A stretch of DNA of 64,000 bases from Nocardia sp. NBC_01329 (lineage in GTDB: Bacteria; Actinomycetota; Actinomycetes; Mycobacteriales; Mycobacteriaceae). The notes beneath the pieces were generated by a model, which saw nothing but the letters and a program-made list of their open reading frames with translations, made no database searches and was not told where the DNA came from. Numbering within the stretch: the first letter of the stretch is position 1; each line of letters starts with the position of its first letter. Made by a program: the position numbers and the translations under genes. The stretch spans positions 5,302,001-5,366,000 of the forward strand of contig NZ_CP108381.1 in the NCBI RefSeq assembly GCF_035956715.1, written 5' to 3'. Of this stretch, positions 1 to 8,546 are shown piece by piece.

Positions 1-1381
<1,381 letters not shown>

Positions 1382-1686
1382 CGCTCCCTCACTCTCCTGC
1401 TCCGGACTCTATGGCCGGCTGATGCCGTGGTGTGTCCTGGACAACCGTCGATCTCAGCCTGCCATGTAGGCCAGGGGTTGCGGCCCCCGCCTCCCACTCT
1501 AGTTGGCAGGGAATTCCGCCGCCGCCGCTCCACCCTAACGATGTGCGGCCGACGGCAGGCTTATTCACTCATAACGCCCCTACCCCCCGATTGGTTTCCC
1601 ACTTCGGTTTTGCCCAGAGCGAACAGAGCAGCTCCCAGAACTGGGGAGTCCGATACCGCGGGGCGAGGGACAGCCGGGTCACGGCC
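1382..1686. other. intergenic leader of clpC1
   Basis: This 305-base stretch separates the end of the FHA gene from clpC1. It must hold the clpC1 promoter, reading leftward. A CTCCC/GGGGAG hairpin at about 1632-1649 may end the FHA transcript. I could not assign a ClgR or HspR operator with confidence, and I see no small gene. Confidence 0.4.
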
Positions 1687-2310
1687 TCACAGTTCGCGGT
1701 CGGCGATGAGTCCGCTGCGCATCGCCAGCGCGGCGAGCCGAACGCGCTTCTGGTTCTGCGGCAGATCTTCGACGCCGAACTTGGCGAACAGGGCGCGCAG
1801 ATGGGTCTTGACGGCATCCACGCTCAGGAACAACTCGTCCGCGATCTGCTGGTTGGTGGCCGGGGCCGCGAAACCCGCATCCCCTTTGTACGGACGGCAC
1901 AGCGCGACGAGCACCGCGCGCTGGGCCTCGGTCAGCGAGCGGACGGTGGGGATGCCGCCACCGGAGGCACGGGTGGCATCGTCGGCGACGCCGTTGAAAT
2001 CGTGGAAGGACACCAGTGAGGTGCCGACCCGGATGCGGTCACCGGGCATCAGCCGACGGCGGCCGTTGAGACGTTCGCCGTTGACGAACGTGCCGTTACG
2101 GGAAAGGCCGTCGTCCACGATGGTCCAATGTGCGGCGAGGTATTCGACCGCGGCGTGCAGCCGGGAGACCTCGGCGTCCCAACGCAGCGACAGATCGGCA
2201 CCCGCGGAACGGCCTATGGTGATCCGCTGCCGATCGGGGCTCAACATCACTTCGCGCCTACGGCCTTCGTCATCGGTGAATCGAAGGAACGAACCGACGG
2301 ATCCGGTCAC
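1687..2310 (-). CDS. FHA domain protein with C-terminal helix-turn-helix
   Basis: Protein of 207 residues. Residues about 8-105 form a forkhead-associated phosphothreonine-binding domain with the signature GRS, SRLH, SRNGTF and VNGERL. The C-terminal half (LTEAQRAVL, then TNQQIADELFLSVDAVKTHLRALFAKFGV) resembles a LuxR/winged-helix DNA-binding region. Such proteins are thought to link Ser/Thr kinase signalling to transcription in actinobacteria. The start is GTG behind GAGGTGAGG. It sits between lsr2 and clpC1 on the same strand. The partner kinase and target genes cannot be read from the sequence. Confidence 0.8.
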   Translation of the reverse strand: MTGSVGSFLRFTDDEGRRREVMLSPDRQRITIGRSAGADLSLRWDAEVSRLHAAVEYLAAHWTIVDDGLSRNGTFVNGERLNGRRRLMPGDRIRVGTSLVSFHDFNGVADDATRASGGGIPTVRSLTEAQRAVLVALCRPYKGDAGFAAPATNQQIADELFLSVDAVKTHLRALFAKFGVEDLPQNQKRVRLAALAMRSGLIADREL

Positions 2311-2565
2311 TGCGCCGATACCTCACCTCTCCATACCGGCAGCAACTGCCGGGCACTGCGGACCTCTTGCACTGCGGCGCGCGCGGCCCGGCCGATCCTA
2401 TCCATGGTGCCGGGCAGTCGGCCGCTCGGGCAAGATGGAACGCCGCCGGGCGCAGCGGCCCCGGCGATCGACGCCGGGGCCAGCGGTAATTCCAAATAGC
2501 TATCGAGAAGACCCGCCGTCGCCGCGTTCTGCGAATAAGCCCGCGAGCGACGGTTGAAAGAAAAA

Positions 2566-2925
2566 TTACCCCTTCGCGGCCTTGTTGTACGCGTCGGTGA
2601 TATCGGCGGAGATACGGCCACGCGCGGAAACCTTGTGACCATTGCGGCGCGCCCACTCACGAATAGCCGCACTTTGTTCGCGATCCATGGTGGCGCGGGC
2701 CTTCGTGTTGCCGACGGCCGCCACCGCGGACTTCACCCGGCGCCGACCGCTCACCCGACGGGCACTGGAAACCCACTGCTCCAACTCGTCCCGAAGCTTC
2801 GAAGCATTCGTCGACGACAGGTCGATCTCGTACGACACCCCATCGATTGCAAACTCGATGGTCTCGTCCGCGATGGACTCACCGTCGACATCGTCGATCA
2901 GGCTAACGGTGACCTTCTTTGCCAT
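2566..2925 (-). CDS. lsr2: Lsr2 nucleoid-associated xenogeneic silencer
   Basis: H-NS-like protein that bridges AT-rich DNA and silences acquired genes. It has 119 residues, the family's usual length. The N-terminal dimerisation/oligomerisation domain begins MAKKVTVSLIDD. The C-terminal DNA-binding domain carries the AT-hook-like RGR core (KVSARGRISADI) in the minor-groove loop. The ATG at 2925 is chosen because it gives the canonical MAKKV start; upstream in-frame codons would add an unrelated 36-residue tail. A promoter-like pair lies just upstream at 2985-3012. Neighbours lysS and clpC1 match the mycobacterial order. Confidence 0.97.
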   Translation of the reverse strand: MAKKVTVSLIDDVDGESIADETIEFAIDGVSYEIDLSSTNASKLRDELEQWVSSARRVSGRRRVKSAVAAVGNTKARATMDREQSAAIREWARRNGHKVSARGRISADITDAYNKAAKG

Positions 2926-2984
2926 GAGATGAACGTCCTCTCGAAATCGTGCGGCCCGAAAAATCAGGCCGATTACCCGAGGCA

Positions 2985-3012
2985 AGAATACCCCGAATTC
3001 GGAAAATTCCAA
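2985..3012 (-). promoter_or_regulatory. putative lsr2 promoter
   Basis: On the minus strand a -35-like TTGGAA (3012-3007) and a -10 TATTCT (2990-2985) are 16 nt apart, about 60 nt before the lsr2 start. The flanking DNA is AT-rich for this genome (GAATTCGG, AAATTCC), which would suit Lsr2 autoregulation. That last point is inference. Confidence 0.5.
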
Positions 3013-3042
3013 GGCGAGCGGCCTGCTATGCAAACCGTTCGC

Positions 3043-4608
3043 TCAACGGCCTACCGGCCGCACTATTGGGAACAGTATCGTTTCCCGGATTCCCAATCCG
3101 GTGAGTGCCATCAACAACCTATCGATTCCCATACCGGTTCCGGTTGTCGGCGGCATCCCGTGTTCCATAGCGGCCAGGAAGTCTTCGTCGAGCACCATTG
3201 CCTCGTCATCGCCTGCCGCAGCGAGACGGGCCTGATCGATGAACCGTTCGCGTTGGATCACCGGATCCACCAACTCCGAATAGCCGGTGGCCAACTCGAA
3301 GCCGCGGACATACAGATCCCACTTCTCGGTGACACCGGCCCGCGACCGGTGTTGCCTGGTCAGCGGAGAAGTCTCGACCGGGAAATCACGAACGAAAGTC
3401 GGCACGTACAGCTTGTCGCCGTAGCTGTGCTCCCAGAGTTCCTCCACCAGTTTGCCGTGGCCGTAGCCCTTGCCCTCGGGAATTTCCAGACCGAGCCGAT
3501 CCGCCAGCTCGAGCAATTCCGGAACAGTTGTTTCCGGGGTCACCTCGACCCCCGTCGACTCGGACAACGACGGATACATCTCGACCGTTGTCCACTCACC
3601 GCTCAAGTCGTATTCCGAACCATCGGCAAGGGTGACGACCTGAGTTCCCAGCGCTTCCTGTGCCACTTCCTGGATCAATTCCCGGGTCATGCGCGCGGAG
3701 TCGTCATAGGTGCCGTACGCCTGATAAGTTTCGAGCATCGCGAACTCGGGCGAATGGGTTGAATCGGCACCTTCGTTACGGAAGTTCCGATTGATCTCGA
3801 AGACCCGCTCCAACCCTCCGACCACGCAGCGTTTCAGAAACAACTCCGGAGCAATGCGCAGGTAGAGATCCATATCGAGGGCATTGGAGTGCGTACGGAA
3901 AGGTCGCGCGGCCGCGCCCCCGTGCAGGGTCTGCAGCATCGGCGTCTCGACCTCGAGGAAATCACGATGCTCCAGCGCATTGCGCAACGCACGCACGACC
4001 GCCACCCGGGTACGAGCCGTTTCACGAGCCTCCGGACGCACGATCAGATCGACATAGCGTTGCCGGACCCGCGTCTCCTCGCTCATCTCCTTGTGCGCTA
4101 CAGGTAGCGGGCGCAGCGCCTTGGCCGCCATGGACCACGAATCGGCCATGACACTCAATTCACCCGTACGCGACGAGATGACCTCGCCGTGCACGAATAC
4201 CATATCGCCGAGATCCACATCGGACTTCCAGGCCGCCAGTCCATCCGCGCCGACACCGTTCAGGCTCACCATGGCCTGCAAAGTAGTGCCGTCGCCCTCC
4301 TGCAGCTGAGCGAAGCACAATTTGCCGGTATTACGCATGAAGATGACCCGGCCGGCCACACCGACGAGTTCACCGGTCGCGGTATCGGCCGCGAGATCGG
4401 GATAGGCGGCACGGATTTCACCCAGGCCATGGGTACGTGGCACCGAAACCGGATAGGCCTCCCCGCCCGAATCGAGCAGCCGCTCCCGCTTCTCCCGGCG
4501 GATCCGCATCTGCTCGGGGACGTCGTCGACCTCCGCGGAGCGGCTGGATCGCCCCGCGGGAACAACGCCCGCGGAGCCGCCGGATGACGAGATGTTCGGG
4601 TTGCTCAC
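3043..4608 (-). CDS. lysS: lysyl-tRNA synthetase, class II
   Basis: Charges tRNA-Lys with lysine in the cytosol. About 521 residues from the GTG at 4608. The N-terminal OB-fold anticodon-binding domain (AGRVIFMRNTGKLCF) is followed by the class II catalytic core, with motif 2 FRNEGAD...HSPEF and motif 3 GMGIDRLLM near the C-terminus. The GTG gives VSNPNIS and follows AGGGTGG; an ATG nine codons upstream is also in frame and cannot be excluded. It is transcribed toward lsr2. A hairpin upstream separates it from the rhodanese gene. Confidence 0.95.
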   Translation of the reverse strand: MSNPNISSSGGSAGVVPAGRSSRSAEVDDVPEQMRIRREKRERLLDSGGEAYPVSVPRTHGLGEIRAAYPDLAADTATGELVGVAGRVIFMRNTGKLCFAQLQEGDGTTLQAMVSLNGVGADGLAAWKSDVDLGDMVFVHGEVISSRTGELSVMADSWSMAAKALRPLPVAHKEMSEETRVRQRYVDLIVRPEARETARTRVAVVRALRNALEHRDFLEVETPMLQTLHGGAAARPFRTHSNALDMDLYLRIAPELFLKRCVVGGLERVFEINRNFRNEGADSTHSPEFAMLETYQAYGTYDDSARMTRELIQEVAQEALGTQVVTLADGSEYDLSGEWTTVEMYPSLSESTGVEVTPETTVPELLELADRLGLEIPEGKGYGHGKLVEELWEHSYGDKLYVPTFVRDFPVETSPLTRQHRSRAGVTEKWDLYVRGFELATGYSELVDPVIQRERFIDQARLAAAGDDEAMVLDEDFLAAMEHGMPPTTGTGMGIDRLLMALTGLGIRETILFPIVRPVGR

Positions 4609-4702
4609 AGCGAACCACCCTAGCGTGCACGGCAAATCGATTCGTCATCCGCCCGCCCCAACGGTGCGATCGGAAATCACCCGCGGAACGTACGCCGGAC
4701 CA

Positions 4703-4747
4703 CCCCGGGAGAAATAGACCATTTGGTTGCTTAGAATTTTCCCGGGG
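4703..4747 (-). terminator. hairpin terminator after the cysteine dioxygenase-rhodanese operon
   Basis: CCCCGGGA plus GAAA at 4703-4714 pairs with TTTTCCCGGGG at 4737-4747, giving an 11-bp stem with one bulge and a loop of about 22 nt. It lies about 60 nt past the rhodanese stop and about 95 nt before the lysS start on the same strand. Confidence 0.5.
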
Positions 4748-4805
4748 AACCGGCGCGCGTCGGAAATACATTGTCGTCCGGCCGCATTCGGCCCACGATG
4801 ATAAT

Positions 4806-5237
4806 TCAGAGAACGGCGAGCGAACGAACTTCCCTGGTGAAGTGCGCGGCGCCGGTGGCGACAGATCGCAAACCGGCCGCTTCCAGTGCCTTATAACCGC
4901 CGACCAGATCGGTCGCCCGATGCAGACCCAATTGACGCAACGACGCCGCGGCCAGACTGGAGGTGTATCCCTCCGAGCACACCACCACCCATTCGACATC
5001 GTGATCGACGGCCAGCGCCAAGCGTGCCGAACTGGTGGGATCGAGCCGCCACTCGAGCACATTCCGTTCGATGACCAGGGCCCCGGGCAGCGCCCCTTCC
5101 CTGGCTCGCTGGGCCGCGGGCCGGATATCGACCAGGAACGCGCCCCGGGCGAGCGCGGCGGGCAGTTCTACGGGGTGGAGCCGTCGCAACTGGGAACGGG
5201 CTCGGTCGAGCATCTGATCAATGGTCAGTCGCGACAT
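4806..5237 (-). CDS. rhodanese-like sulfurtransferase domain protein
   Basis: Single-domain rhodanese of 143 residues. The fold is visible from FLVDIRPAAQR, which leads the first strand, to VVVCSEGYTSSLAA. The latter supplies the active-site Cys that carries a persulfide. Such enzymes move sulfane sulfur or detoxify sulfide derivatives. Its ATG overlaps the stop of the cysteine dioxygenase gene as ATGA (5237), so the two are almost certainly translationally coupled and act together in cysteine sulfur turnover. The physiological sulfur donor is unknown. Confidence 0.85.
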   Translation of the reverse strand: MSRLTIDQMLDRARSQLRRLHPVELPAALARGAFLVDIRPAAQRAREGALPGALVIERNVLEWRLDPTSSARLALAVDHDVEWVVVCSEGYTSSLAAASLRQLGLHRATDLVGGYKALEAAGLRSVATGAAHFTREVRSLAVL

Positions 5238-5863
5238 CAGAGATCACCTTCGGGCTGGTCGGTGAGGACGGTGTGGGTGCGCCGCAGGCTGCCGTGTCCG
5301 GTCACTTCGTAATAGGACATAGCGGTGAGCGGCGGTGAGTAGGCGTGCACGCTGAGCGTGGGATCGAGCGGTCCGGGACCGGAAGATCCCGATACCGCGA
5401 TCCGGTCGGGGGCTCGCACGACATCGTGCACCCAGCCGATCGGAAAGGCGGCCTGATCGCCGGCGGACAGCACCCGATGGCGGAGTCCGGTACCGTTCCA
5501 GCGGTATTCGGCCAGAGCACCGCTGAGCACGGTGAGCGCACCGAGCGAACCGGCGTGATCGTGCAATTTCGTGGATTTGTCCGGAGTCCAGCTGATCAGC
5601 CAGACATCGACTTCGTCGTCGGAGACCAGCCGGGCGGCCCAGCGGTCCACCGCAGGCCACGATCCATCCGCGGGGAGCAGGTGATCGTACCGGCCGGCGA
5701 GCACATCCTCACCGGTCTCATCGGTCAGCCGAAGGAGGTCGGCCGGACGCAAGCGAGTAGGCAGCGCCGGGGCGATCGGACGATCGGGAATCGGATTCGC
5801 GGCCGCAGCGGAAGCATCACGAGCCGACCGGCGCACTACGGACGAAAGAGCAGGCGAATGCAT
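5237..5863 (-). CDS. cysteine dioxygenase type I family protein (cupin)
   Basis: Predicted non-haem iron dioxygenase oxidising L-cysteine to cysteine sulfinate. It has 208 residues. The cupin core shows the iron-ligand pattern TKLHDHAGSLGA, then FPIGWVHDV with the third His. The first 45 residues are Ala/Pro/Arg-rich and probably disordered. The ATG at 5863 follows TGGAG by 9 nt. It is the first gene of a two-gene operon with the rhodanese. The upstream leader carries a Cys-codon mini-ORF and attenuator-like segments, suggesting regulation by cysteinyl-tRNA supply. Related cupins such as 3-mercaptopropionate dioxygenase are possible alternatives. Confidence 0.85.
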   Translation of the reverse strand: MHSPALSSVVRRSARDASAAAANPIPDRPIAPALPTRLRPADLLRLTDETGEDVLAGRYDHLLPADGSWPAVDRWAARLVSDDEVDVWLISWTPDKSTKLHDHAGSLGALTVLSGALAEYRWNGTGLRHRVLSAGDQAAFPIGWVHDVVRAPDRIAVSGSSGPGPLDPTLSVHAYSPPLTAMSYYEVTGHGSLRRTHTVLTDQPEGDL

Positions 5864-5892
5864 CAGCGCATCTCCAGGAAGTAAAGAAACGG

Positions 5893-5939
5893 TCGAGGAC
5901 TGCAGAATGCCTCGAACGGTCGAGGCGAATCAGCCTCGA
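5893..5939 (-). promoter_or_regulatory. putative cysteine attenuator: four alternating complementary segments
   Basis: Reading the minus strand, four segments follow one another. Segment 1 is TCGAGGC (5939-5933), inside the last codons of the leader peptide. Segment 2 is GCCTCGA (5926-5920). Segment 3 is TCGAGGC (5915-5909). Segment 4 is CCTCGA (5898-5893). Pairings 1:2, 2:3 and 3:4 are all possible and mutually exclusive, the hallmark of ribosome-controlled attenuation. Segment 4 is followed by CCGTTTCTTTACTT, a U-rich run that could make 3:4 a terminator. The arrangement is seen directly; function is inferred. Confidence 0.5.
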
Positions 5940-5971
5940 CAACACTCCTGGGTACGCATGCGGATCAGCAC
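5930..5971 (-). CDS. cysteine-codon leader peptide (13 aa) of the cysteine dioxygenase operon
   Basis: A 13-codon frame, MLIRMRTQECCRG, starts at GTG 5971 and ends at TGA 5932-5930. A -10 TAAGCT (5983-5978) lies 6 nt before the GTG, exactly the spacing expected of a leaderless mRNA. An internal ATG at 5959 is in the same frame. Two adjacent Cys codons sit immediately before the first attenuator segment. Cys-codon leaderless mini-ORFs acting as attenuators are known from mycobacteria. Translation of this one is inferred. Confidence 0.55.
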   Translation of the reverse strand: MLIRMRTQECCRG

Positions 5972-6051
5972 ACGGTGAGCTTAGCAAGCCTCCGACGCGA
6001 CGGCCACATGCGACTCGGCGGAATTCGTCACAGCCGGGCGCTCAGGTGGAA

Positions 6052-6846
6052 TCAGCCGCGACTACGGCGCTGATTGCGCTCGAAGACCAGCCGCAGCCCG
6101 GTGATCGTGAGATTCGGCTCGTGATGCTCGACGGTCTCGGATTCACCCACGATCAACGGGGCGGCCGCACCGGTCGCCACCACCGCGACACCGTCATCGG
6201 CGAAACCGTCGATATCATCGCGGATCCGGTCCACCAGACCGTCCACCAGACCGGCGAAGCCGAAAATCGCCCCCGACTGGATACATTCCACGCTGTTCTT
6301 ACCCACCACCGACCGGGGTCGAGTCAACTCCACCCGGCGCAACGCGGCCCGCTCGATCAGGGCCTCGGTCGCGGTTTCCACTCCCGGCGCGATGACCCCG
6401 CCGAGGAACTCCCCCTTCGCCGATACGAGATCGACGCAGATCGAAACACCGAAATCGACCACGATCGCGGCGCCACCGAACTGATGATGGGCAGCGAGAC
6501 CGTTCACGATCCGGTCGGCGCCGACCTCTTTCGGATTGTCCACCAACAGCGGAATTCCGGTCCGCACGCCGGGCTCCACCAGCAGATGCGGCACCTGCTG
6601 CCAGTACCTGTCCAGCATCGACCGCAACTCGCGCAGCACCGGCGGCATCGTCGACAGACCCACCACCCCGGTCACCGCGTCGAAATCGGAGCCCACCAAC
6701 CCGCGCAGACTCATCGCGAACTCGTCCGCGGTATGCAACGGATTCGTGTGGATCCGCCAGTGCCGGACCAGCTCGGCCTCCGGGCCCGTACCCGCGACCA
6801 ACCCGACAACGGTGCTGGTCGTGCGGACGTCGATGGTCAACAGCAT
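6052..6846 (-). CDS. coaX: type III pantothenate kinase family protein, possibly degenerate
   Basis: Member of the CoaX branch of the ASKHA fold (first step of CoA synthesis, ATP-dependent phosphorylation of pantothenate). 264 residues, usual length. Typical blocks are present: PGVRTGIPLLVDNPKEVGADR, GEFLGGVIAPG and RSVVGKNSVECIQSG. The two phosphate-binding motifs are altered. The first reads DVRTTST where active family members have DxGNT, and the second reads VDFGVSICVD where Gly-Thr is usual. The mycobacterial homologue is also divergent and reported inactive. It follows panD by 17 nt. Confidence 0.85.
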   Translation of the reverse strand: MLLTIDVRTTSTVVGLVAGTGPEAELVRHWRIHTNPLHTADEFAMSLRGLVGSDFDAVTGVVGLSTMPPVLRELRSMLDRYWQQVPHLLVEPGVRTGIPLLVDNPKEVGADRIVNGLAAHHQFGGAAIVVDFGVSICVDLVSAKGEFLGGVIAPGVETATEALIERAALRRVELTRPRSVVGKNSVECIQSGAIFGFAGLVDGLVDRIRDDIDGFADDGVAVVATGAAAPLIVGESETVEHHEPNLTITGLRLVFERNQRRSRG

Positions 6847-6863
6847 GCGGTCACCGCCGCCGC

Positions 6864-7283
6864 TCAGGCGAAGGTCAGATTGCGGGGGCTGATCAGATCC
6901 GAGCCCTCGGGCGCATGCGCCGGATCCGACCCCAGCTCGACCGGACGATTACGGGAGTCCACGAACACCACCTTCGGGTCGTACTCACGCAACTCGGCCT
7001 CGTCCATCATGGCGTAGGCGATGAGGATAACCAGGTCACCTGGGTTGACCAGATGCGCGGCGGCACCATTGATACCGATCACGCCGGAACCACGCTCGCC
7101 CGCGATCACATAGGTCTCCAGACGGGCGCCGTTATCGATATCGACGATGCAGACCTGCTCACCCTCGAGCAGGTCGGCGGCATCGAGCAGATCCTGATCG
7201 ATGGTCACCGAACCGACATAGTGCAGGTCGGCATGGGTCACGGTGGCCCGGTGGATCTTCGATTTCATCATGGTGCGCAACAT
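6864..7283 (-). CDS. panD: aspartate 1-decarboxylase
   Basis: Pyruvoyl enzyme converting L-aspartate to beta-alanine for pantothenate synthesis. 139 residues from the ATG at 7283. The self-cleavage site is Gly24-Ser25 in HYVGSVTID, where Ser25 becomes the pyruvoyl group. The GERGSGVIGINGAAAHLV block is typical. Another ATG lies directly upstream at 7286; 7283 is preferred because it numbers the cleavage site as in the family and leaves better spacing to AAAGG. The C-terminal tail after about residue 115 is a lineage-specific extension. Confidence 0.95.
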   Translation of the reverse strand: MLRTMMKSKIHRATVTHADLHYVGSVTIDQDLLDAADLLEGEQVCIVDIDNGARLETYVIAGERGSGVIGINGAAAHLVNPGDLVILIAYAMMDEAELREYDPKVVFVDSRNRPVELGSDPAHAPEGSDLISPRNLTFA

Positions 7284-7307
7284 CATCGTCGCCTTTCTGT
7301 GTTCATG

Positions 7308-7409
7308 GCGGCGCCTTCGGCGCCGCGGGGGCGGGGCCCTCGTGACCCCGGTTCTTCACTCCTGCGCTCAGTCGCTGCGCTCCTTCGCTTCGTCGCTCCA
7401 GAACCGGGG
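7308..7409. repeat. nested intergenic inverted repeats between panC and panD
   Basis: The 238-nt gap between two pan genes holds strong dyads. GCGGCGCC (7308-7315) pairs with GGCGCCGC (7319-7326) over a 3-nt loop. CCCCGGTTCT (7346-7355) pairs perfectly with AGAACCGGGG (7400-7409). The loop of the larger dyad contains quasi-repeats of the kind CTGCGCTC / GCTGCGCTC / CTTCGCTTCG. It could act as a processing or attenuation element that lowers panD relative to panC, or be a dispersed genomic repeat. Confidence 0.6.
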
Positions 7410-7521
7410 CGGGCCCCGCCCACTGAGGTCGGCCATCCGGCAAGGATGGGAAATTCACGCCTCCGGGCCGCTCTGAAGCGGGTGGCCGCGCCATGCGGTG
7501 CACCGGGGATCGAGAGGGTAC

Positions 7522-8481
7522 TCATGACCCGGTCCCGGGGGTGCTCGGTGAGACGCCGTTCGCGAGAGGGGCGACGGTATCGGCGTCGGGGTGACCGTCC
7601 AGTTCTACGCCCAGTTGGACCGGGGCGTTGTCGATCAAACGGGTGGCGCCGAACCGAGCCGCGACGAGCAGGCGGGCGTTACCGTTCTCGGGGGCGGGAT
7701 CCAGATTCGCGGATCGGAGTTCGAGATAGTCCAGTTCGATTTCGGGGGCGGCGGCCAGTACGGCGTGCGCGGCCCGCAGTACGGCGTCGGCACCGGCCGC
7801 ACCGGATCGCGCACCGGCCAGCAGCGCGGCGGAAAGTGTGGTCGCGAGTTCGCGCTGGACGGGGTCGAGGTTGCGGTTGCGCGAGGAGAGAGCGAGACCG
7901 TCGGATTCGCGCACGGTCGGCACCGCCACGATCTTCACATCGAAATTCAAGTCGCGGACCATCTGGCGGATCAGTGTGAGCTGCTGATAGTCCTTCTCCC
8001 CGAAGAAAGCTTCGTGCGGGCCCACGATCTGCAACAGTTTGGCCACCACGGTCAGCATCCCGGCGAAATGGGTCGGCCGGGACGCGCCCTCGAGATCGGC
8101 GCCGGCCGGTCCGGGCTGCACCGTCGTACGCGGGCCCTCCGGATACATATCCGTCGCACTCGGCGCGAACACCAAGTCGACTCCCTCGCCACGCAGCATC
8201 TCCACATCCGCGTCGAGGGTGCGCGGGTAACTGTCCAGATCCTCACCGGCACCGAACTGCAGCGGATTCACGAAGACGGAAACCACCACGATCTGATTGG
8301 TGCGCTTGGCACGACGCACCAGTTCGAGGTGCCCTTCGTGCAGAGCACCCATGGTGGGCACGAAGCCGACGGTACGCCCGGTCCCGCGCAACGCCCGTAC
8401 CACCTTGCCGAGTACGGCCGGATCGTGCTGCACCGTCAGTTCACCGGCGCGGTAGGCACCGCGCAGCGTCGAATCCGTCAT
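7522..8481 (-). CDS. panC: pantothenate synthetase
   Basis: Condenses pantoate and beta-alanine with ATP to give pantothenate. 319 residues, with a C-terminal extension of about 25 residues beyond the family core. The class I tRNA-synthetase-like HIGH motif is ALHEGH and the KMSKS counterpart is LSSRN. QFGAGEDLDSYPR and the FFGEKDYQQL block line the active site. The ATG at 8481 follows AAGGAGG. A 42-bp hairpin repeat lies in the 65-nt gap behind the upstream DUF2520 gene. Confidence 0.96.
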   Translation of the reverse strand: MTDSTLRGAYRAGELTVQHDPAVLGKVVRALRGTGRTVGFVPTMGALHEGHLELVRRAKRTNQIVVVSVFVNPLQFGAGEDLDSYPRTLDADVEMLRGEGVDLVFAPSATDMYPEGPRTTVQPGPAGADLEGASRPTHFAGMLTVVAKLLQIVGPHEAFFGEKDYQQLTLIRQMVRDLNFDVKIVAVPTVRESDGLALSSRNRNLDPVQRELATTLSAALLAGARSGAAGADAVLRAAHAVLAAAPEIELDYLELRSANLDPAPENGNARLLVAARFGATRLIDNAPVQLGVELDGHPDADTVAPLANGVSPSTPGTGS

Positions 8482-8504
8482 CGAGCCTCCTTCGAAGGCA
8501 CTCC

Positions 8505-8546
8505 ATGCGATCCGCGGAAGCCGCGGCGAAGGCGGAGATATCGCAT
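8505..8546. repeat. small hairpin repeat, copy A
   Basis: Bounded by ATGCGAT (8505-8511) and ATCGCAT (8540-8546), with inner TCCGC/GCGGA arms. About 39 of 43 bases match the copies at 11.4-11.55 kb. Read on the minus strand it begins ATGCGAT directly after the first two bases of the TGA stop of the DUF2520 gene, so the stop codon lies on the element border. Confidence 0.7.

Noticed and set aside
6040..7017. 323-codon plus-strand frame opposite coaX/panD
   Set aside because: Antisense to two confidently identified genes.
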